NCBI GenBank assembly: GCA_023105745.1
Contig: JALGQZ010000007.1
Coordinates: 55,161,569-55,225,568, forward strand
DNA length: 64,000 bases
Reading direction: 5' to 3'
Origin: Austropuccinia psidii
Lineage: Eukaryota; Basidiomycota; Pucciniomycetes; Pucciniales; Sphaerophragmiaceae
The notes beneath the pieces are model-generated. The model worked only from the letters and a program-made list of their open reading frames with translations, did not search any database and was not told the origin of the DNA. A program made the position numbers and the translations under genes. Shown here one piece after another: positions 59,305 through 64,000 of the stretch (position 1 is its first letter; every line of letters begins with the position of its first letter).

Positions 59305-59640
59305 TTACATATATGGCATTTTAAATCACATGAATTCTATCAAAAATGCTGTAGATTAATTTGATGGTATCAAACATTCCATAAATGAACCAAATTGCAT
59401 CACAAATACAATAAATGTCATTAATGGCAGCAAAAATTCCACAAGTGACATGTATGGCCTGAAAAATGCAATAAATGGCATTAATGGCATCAAAAATTCT
59501 GTAAGTGAAATCTATGGAATCAAAAATTCCATAAATGATATCAATGACATTTATGGCATAGAAAAAATGAATGAAATTAATTGCATTAGTGATATTAACA
59601 ATTTCATTTATTTCATTAATGGAATTAACAGTGCTATTAT
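59305..59640. repeat. Degenerate 30-bp minisatellite
   Basis: About ten units resembling GGCATCAAAAATTCCATAAA followed by TGRCATYAAT, aligned at 30-bp spacing from about 59305 to 59640, each with several differences. Read on the plus strand from 59450 it gives a 10-residue period (GIKNSINDIN-like) that stays open for 71 codons. Confidence 0.85.
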
Positions 59641-59956
59641 GGGATATCTTATGTTTCTTTACTAATTTATGGAAGAATAATGTAAGGGATTCTGTGGGTT
59701 TACCAAAGACCTCAATTTAGGTACAAATACTTTCATAGTAAGAAAAAGTGAATTTGGAATTTGTATCTAAATTTGGCCTCTTATTTCATAATTTAGGAGT
59801 CTCTTGAGTTCTTATAGCCTCAGAAATCCCTGGTGAGATCTTATTAGGGGTGTTTAAAGTTTGGTATTTATTTTAAAGAACTTAATTGTGTTAAAGGCAA
59901 TTTCTCAACTGACTGGCTGAGGCCACTGGTATCAATGGTTATGTTGAGGGACCAAT
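59641..59956. other. No gene recognised
   Basis: AT-rich spacer between the minisatellite and the LTR of the right-hand Gypsy element. Confidence 0.6.
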
Positions 59957-62844
59957 TGTAAGGTGTGGATATGAAGATTTTATTGAAAATCAAGTACTTT
60001 TCCTGTCCTCAAGATTTGTATAAGGTAAAATTTGATTAAGAATAGTAAAGTTTAAGAAATCAGAAGGAAGAACACCAAGCTTATTGCTTATAACTCTCTT
60101 ATTATATAAAAATAATATTATGAAGATTTATTGTTTTACCAAAATTAAATATTTATCCAAAAATACTCTACAAAAGATATTCAAGGCTACAAAAGAAATT
60201 TCTTCAAGAGAAATGGAAATTGGAATTAATCAAGAAAAGGACTGCAGGTAATTAATAGAAGAAACAGTATTTAAAAAGGATATTAAAGATAAATCTTGCC
60301 CAAAAGTGACCAGAGTGAATTTGCAAACAAAGTGACAAAGTTAATGGTGATTAAAGATGCTTTAATTCACTTTTGGTGAGGTTCAAGGGTAAAAATGATT
60401 ATAAGAGTTACAATAAATGATTATAATAATTTTCTCACATGGGTAAGAGGTTCAAAATAATTTAAAAATGGTGGTTGGAATTCTTTATTGATTGGATTAA
60501 CAATGATTAAACTAATTATAAAAGGAAAAGATTCTAAAATGAAGAGAAAAGTGGGGCAAAGAAGAAATTCTTTAATAGCCACCAATTTTCTTATTCCAAA
60601 GGTAAAATTTACTCTAATCAGTGTGAGAAACACTATGAAAACAGAAAAGACAATTATGGCATCATTGAGCCCTTCTTTGGACCAAAAAAAGGCTGGGTTT
60701 AGCCCCCTTTAGCCGTTTTAAGCCATTTTAGACCCTTAAATCAGCCATTGCTATGGTAATACCTGATTTCAAGCTCCAAAACACGTCAGAATGTGTGTAA
60801 GAGACATCCAAAACAGTTAAAGAAGTTTTTAATGAGATTGTTTTAACTTAAGGGTAACTTTACCCTCTTGGCAACAGTTAAAACTTCACAGGTTGGTATC
60901 AAAAGCTCATCATCAATTGAGTCACAGACTGTGAGCCTGTGAGGTATGTATAACATACCCATAAGGCCACAAATGATTTTATAAACAGCTAATTTTGTCT
61001 TAAACAGACTTTTTAGTTAAAATTAAAATAAAAAATAACAAAAAATAAGTATAACTTTATTTTGCATAAACAAAGCTATAAATATTATGTCATTTGTGGA
61101 TTCTACACCAAAAATAACCTAGGGTACATCCATAATGAGCTCAATTTAAAAGGGTTTAAAGCCATGGTATGGCTTTAAATAAATAAAAGGGCAAAATCCA
61201 CGCAAAAAGGTAGGACAAAGGAAAAAGACCAAATAGAGCTGGGGTACCCAACTTTTTGGATCTGAAATGATTCAATTAAGGTTGTCCACCTGTATTGGAG
61301 GATTTTCAACCTTATTTAAACTTTGAGATTAGACTTTGATCCAACCTTAAGGTTTAAACTGGTTTTATCCCAGTTTGGACAGGAATTTCAAGCTGCCAAA
61401 GGGTAAATCCCAATATGCAGGCTTGAAATCAAGGTTTTAAGAACTGTCAAAGCTTAATAAAGCTTAAAAACCTTGAAGTTACAAGCATCAAAACCTTATC
61501 AAAAGCTAAGGTTTGGTGTGTATTGCTATTTTATGTGGAAAAATAGCAATAACTTCAAAAATTCATTGAAAAACCAAATCTTAATGGATTTGCTTGAAAA
61601 TTTCACACAGATTGGAATTTAATATTATCTATATATAACTTAAATTTTAAGTATCTTTTATAAATAAATTTCCTGGGTAATTAGCCTGGAAATTTACTCT
61701 TTTAATTAAGCTCAAAAAAATTATGATTTCTTCAAAAATTAATTAAAAATTGAGTTTCGGATATTTCTGCTTGAAACTCTGTTTTTAAGTTTTTCATATG
61801 ATGAAATTTAATATAAATAAGTTTATTTATATTAAAAACTTAAAATAATTAGTTTAAATGAGGATTAAAGCTACATGGAGTTAAGAATAGCACTGGTAAC
61901 TTTAAGTTGGCATTAAAAAAAAGTTGCCTTAAGTTAAGAACTTTGTTTTTAAGTATGGTTTTTCAGTTTTTACCTGAGCACGCCCTCTATATTCATTATG
62001 AATCATGATAGCTGCTCTGAAGACATAAAAAGAGTCTTTTCATCACTGTTTTGTCCATCATTCATTATCAATCCAATCATATTAGAAATTTAAACAGGTA
62101 AAGTTTTATTATTTATAAAATATTATTATTAAAGTAATTCTTAAGTTATTTTATTCTTTATTAAGTGTAAATTAAAGAATTGAAGTCATAGAATTCAGAT
62201 TATTGTTGTAATCATCAATAATATATTTTATATTATAAAAGTTTCATCTTAAATATCTTTTAAAATCCACAAATTCCTCTTAAAAACTCTTTAATCTTAA
62301 ATTTTATCATAGAAAGTTTTGCATCCTCAAAATTATTGATTTTAGGCGTGTTTTTAACTTATAATCATTATTAAATATAATAAATGTTGTTGTTTAACTT
62401 GTTGTATTAAATAAATATTATAAGTAAGTTTTCTCTAAAGTTCTATATTGTTTTTATCTAGTATTAGTTTTTTTTTATAGAATTTTATTCTATAAGAATT
62501 ATTTCTGCACAGTGTGTGTTATAATTCTTTTATAAATAATATTTATATTATTTATAAGTGGTTAATATTCATATTTCCACGTGTAATTGTCTCATTAAGA
62601 GCTTTACAATTCTTATTATTATAACTGTCAGTGACTATAACAATAATAGAATAATTAGAATTTATTATAATTATTATATTTTTATAATAATAATCAAATT
62701 TATCTTTTTTATATAATTATTTTTAATAATTATATTTAAATTTGTGGTTATAATATTGTATTATATTATATATTGCTATTGAGGACAGTCATAGTACTCT
62801 TGATTTTGTTACTATTATCAAGAGTTTCATAGACAAACCTTACA
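59957..62844 (+). mobile_element. 5' LTR of a plus-strand Ty3/Gypsy element (about 2.9 kb)
   Basis: It begins TGTAAGG (59957) and ends CCTTACA (62844), a perfect 7-bp inverted end pair. It is directly followed by tttgggggcctggccg, a G-rich primer-site-like sequence, and about 0.7 kb later by gag. The end resembles the LTR end at 38424. A promoter-like segment (gccctctatattc) lies near 61983. The 3' LTR is outside the window, so the left boundary rests on the terminal motif alone. Confidence 0.65.
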
Positions 62845-63558
62845 TTTGGGGGCCTGGCCGTGATTTTAAACCAACTTTTGGGACATAAATCATATTCTAG
62901 ACCTTATTTTACTGTTTTTTGACGTAAAATTGCCATATTTATCTTAATATTGGCTTTTTTGGGACTTATCCCTTATAAATAATCTTTATAATATTAATAA
63001 AGTTATTTTCTTCTTAAGAATATTGTTTGAAACAATATACTATTGAGTGACTTGGAATAAATTTCTTTTGTCTGACTAGTGGCTTTTTCACATCACAGAC
63101 TTGAAATTTATTCTTTGAGTTATTCTAGTATAAAGTGAATAATAATAAAATTTTGATTAATTAACTTGTTAATTGCATAATTATTATTTCTTTAAAGAAA
63201 ATAATAAATCAAATAAAAAATCTTCAAAAATAAAAATCTTTACTAAAAAACTTTTTTTTTTATCTTAGACATTTTTCTTTATTTTTGACGTAATTTGCCA
63301 TAAATTACATTAAAACAACTTTATTTAATAAGTTGAGTTTATAAGTTATTTTTATTATTTGATAAAATAACTTATATTTTTAATTTTCTCTAGTGTCTTC
63401 CATCAGAGAAAATTCTTCAGACTCTGAAACCTCAGAGTCCAGTATTGAAATTCAAACCACTCCAGCACCAAGGGGTTTGATAACCAAAGAGCCCTTTAAA
63501 GGTCCTACAGGTGAATTGAATTCAATTTTCCTCTATTTTTTATTAAAATTGACGTGAA
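62845..63558 (+). other. Leader of the right-hand Gypsy element
   Basis: The first bases tttgggggcctggccg are the likely primer-binding region; I do not identify the tRNA. Near 63393-63520 the plus strand has a short Ser/Glu-rich reading (SSIRENSSDSETSESSIEI) that ends at a stop before gag. It may be a short upstream ORF or part of an alternative Gag start. Confidence 0.6.
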
Positions 63559-64000
63559 ATGACTCCTACTAGAAGTGGAAGAAACTACTCCATCCAATCA
63601 AATGGATCTGGACCAGGACATTCCAGCCACAAATCCAAAAGGCAAGAATGTCTTCCCAGAGGAGAGGCACAAATGGAGGATGTCAGAACTTCCACCAGTT
63701 CCCAAAGGTTAGCCAGCACCTTTGAACCTCTTATTGAGAGTCCAGAAGCTGACATAACTGCTATTACTGTTAGACCTGAACCATTTCCAACAAGCAGTCG
63801 TGGAGATTTATCAATCCCAATGGAAGAACTGGTTCTTGGCGTCAAAACAACAGGAGTGGGAACTTGTCCCAAGTCTTTGGATAGGCACCATGAACTCTTA
63901 TCTTCAAGTGAAGAAGCTAATGGGACCAGAAAAGACAGAAGACCTTCTGATGGGTTGGACACCCATGTCTGTCAAAGGACAAGTCCAACAGATAAAAGCT
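63559..64000 (+). CDS. Ty3/Gypsy Gag, N-terminal part (runs off the window)
   Basis: An open frame from ATG at 63559 to the window end, at least 147 codons with no stop. The start reads MTPTRSGRNYSIQSNGSGPG and continues hydrophilic, rich in Ser, Thr, Arg and Glu (EAQMEDVRTSTSSQRLASTF, LLSSSEEANG, RKDRRPSDG). I recognise this from memory as the beginning of a Gag common in the Austropuccinia psidii genome. No capsid or zinc-knuckle region is inside the window. The codon use is clearly GC-richer than the LTR. The 125-codon frame on the opposite strand at 63585-63962 is its shadow. The uninterrupted reading suggests a young element. Confidence 0.82.
   Translation, partial: MTPTRSGRNYSIQSNGSGPGHSSHKSKRQECLPRGEAQMEDVRTSTSSQRLASTFEPLIESPEADITAITVRPEPFPTSSRGDLSIPMEELVLGVKTTGVGTCPKSLDRHHELLSSSEEANGTRKDRRPSDGLDTHVCQRTSPTDKS

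Noticed and set aside
60940..60965. Perfect palindrome ggtatgtataacatacc
   Set aside because: Short hairpins like this are common in AT-rich LTR sequence; no supporting context for a regulatory role.
63585..63962. 125-codon minus-strand frame
   Set aside because: Shadow of the gag frame on the plus strand, which has a proper start, position after an LTR and known type of sequence.
1..64000. tRNA or rRNA genes
   Set aside because: I looked for B-box-like GGTTCGAATC and rRNA-like GC-rich blocks and saw none; the GTTCGAA strings near 23590 and 23622 belong to the Tc1 ends.

Overview
The window is nuclear DNA of a filamentous fungus, most probably a rust (Pucciniales). The base composition is very AT-rich with long A/T runs, and transposons fill nearly all the space. 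The one clear host gene has four small-to-medium GT-AG introns. The partial Gag at the right edge and several decayed element ORFs match my memory of repeat proteins in the myrtle rust genome (Austropuccinia psidii). That species call is recollection, not a search result.

Layout. 1-1085 is a 9-bp satellite. 2740-4376 is an LTR fragment of a Ty3/Gypsy family that recurs near 44-48 kb and 54-56 kb. 4980-23647 is a continuous block of five Tc1/mariner elements (called C, D, E, A, B in map order) that abut one another. D is split by a Ty1/Copia element (Copia-1), whose 5' LTR is itself split by an unrelated solo LTR. E is split by a second Copia element (Copia-2). Target-site duplications for both Copia elements and the solo LTR can be read directly. 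Only element B keeps an intact transposase frame, and it has Lys where the catalytic Glu is expected.

24669-29833 holds the only well supported host gene: a YTH-domain m6A reader (YTHDF/Pho92 type) on the minus strand. Five exons join into one 1504-residue frame with a long Asn/Ser/Gln/His-rich N-terminal part. 29834-31919 is its AT-rich upstream region. 31920-33991 is a decayed PIF/Harbinger element (transposase plus convergent Myb/SANT-like gene). 35190-36330 is a second Myb/SANT-like pseudogene, followed by a probable solo LTR ending at 38424.

38621-41330 contains two adjacent 10-bp satellites: 151 exact copies of ATGTTATTTT, then about 119 copies of ATTTTTCTTT. 41390-42310 is a decayed ORF of unknown function. 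42365-50420 is a decayed minus-strand chromodomain Ty3/Gypsy element cut by two long LTRs in opposite orientations. 50421-59956 is mostly decayed sequence with one more long LTR (54218-56254) and a 30-bp minisatellite. 59957-64000 is the 5' end of a plus-strand Gypsy element: a roughly 2.9-kb LTR, the leader, and the start of an open gag that runs off the window.

I found no rRNA, tRNA or CRISPR array and no new multigene system. The most unusual items are the abutting Tc1 array, the shared Glu-to-Lys change in its transposases, the two 10-bp-phased satellites and the unrecognised decayed ORF beside them.
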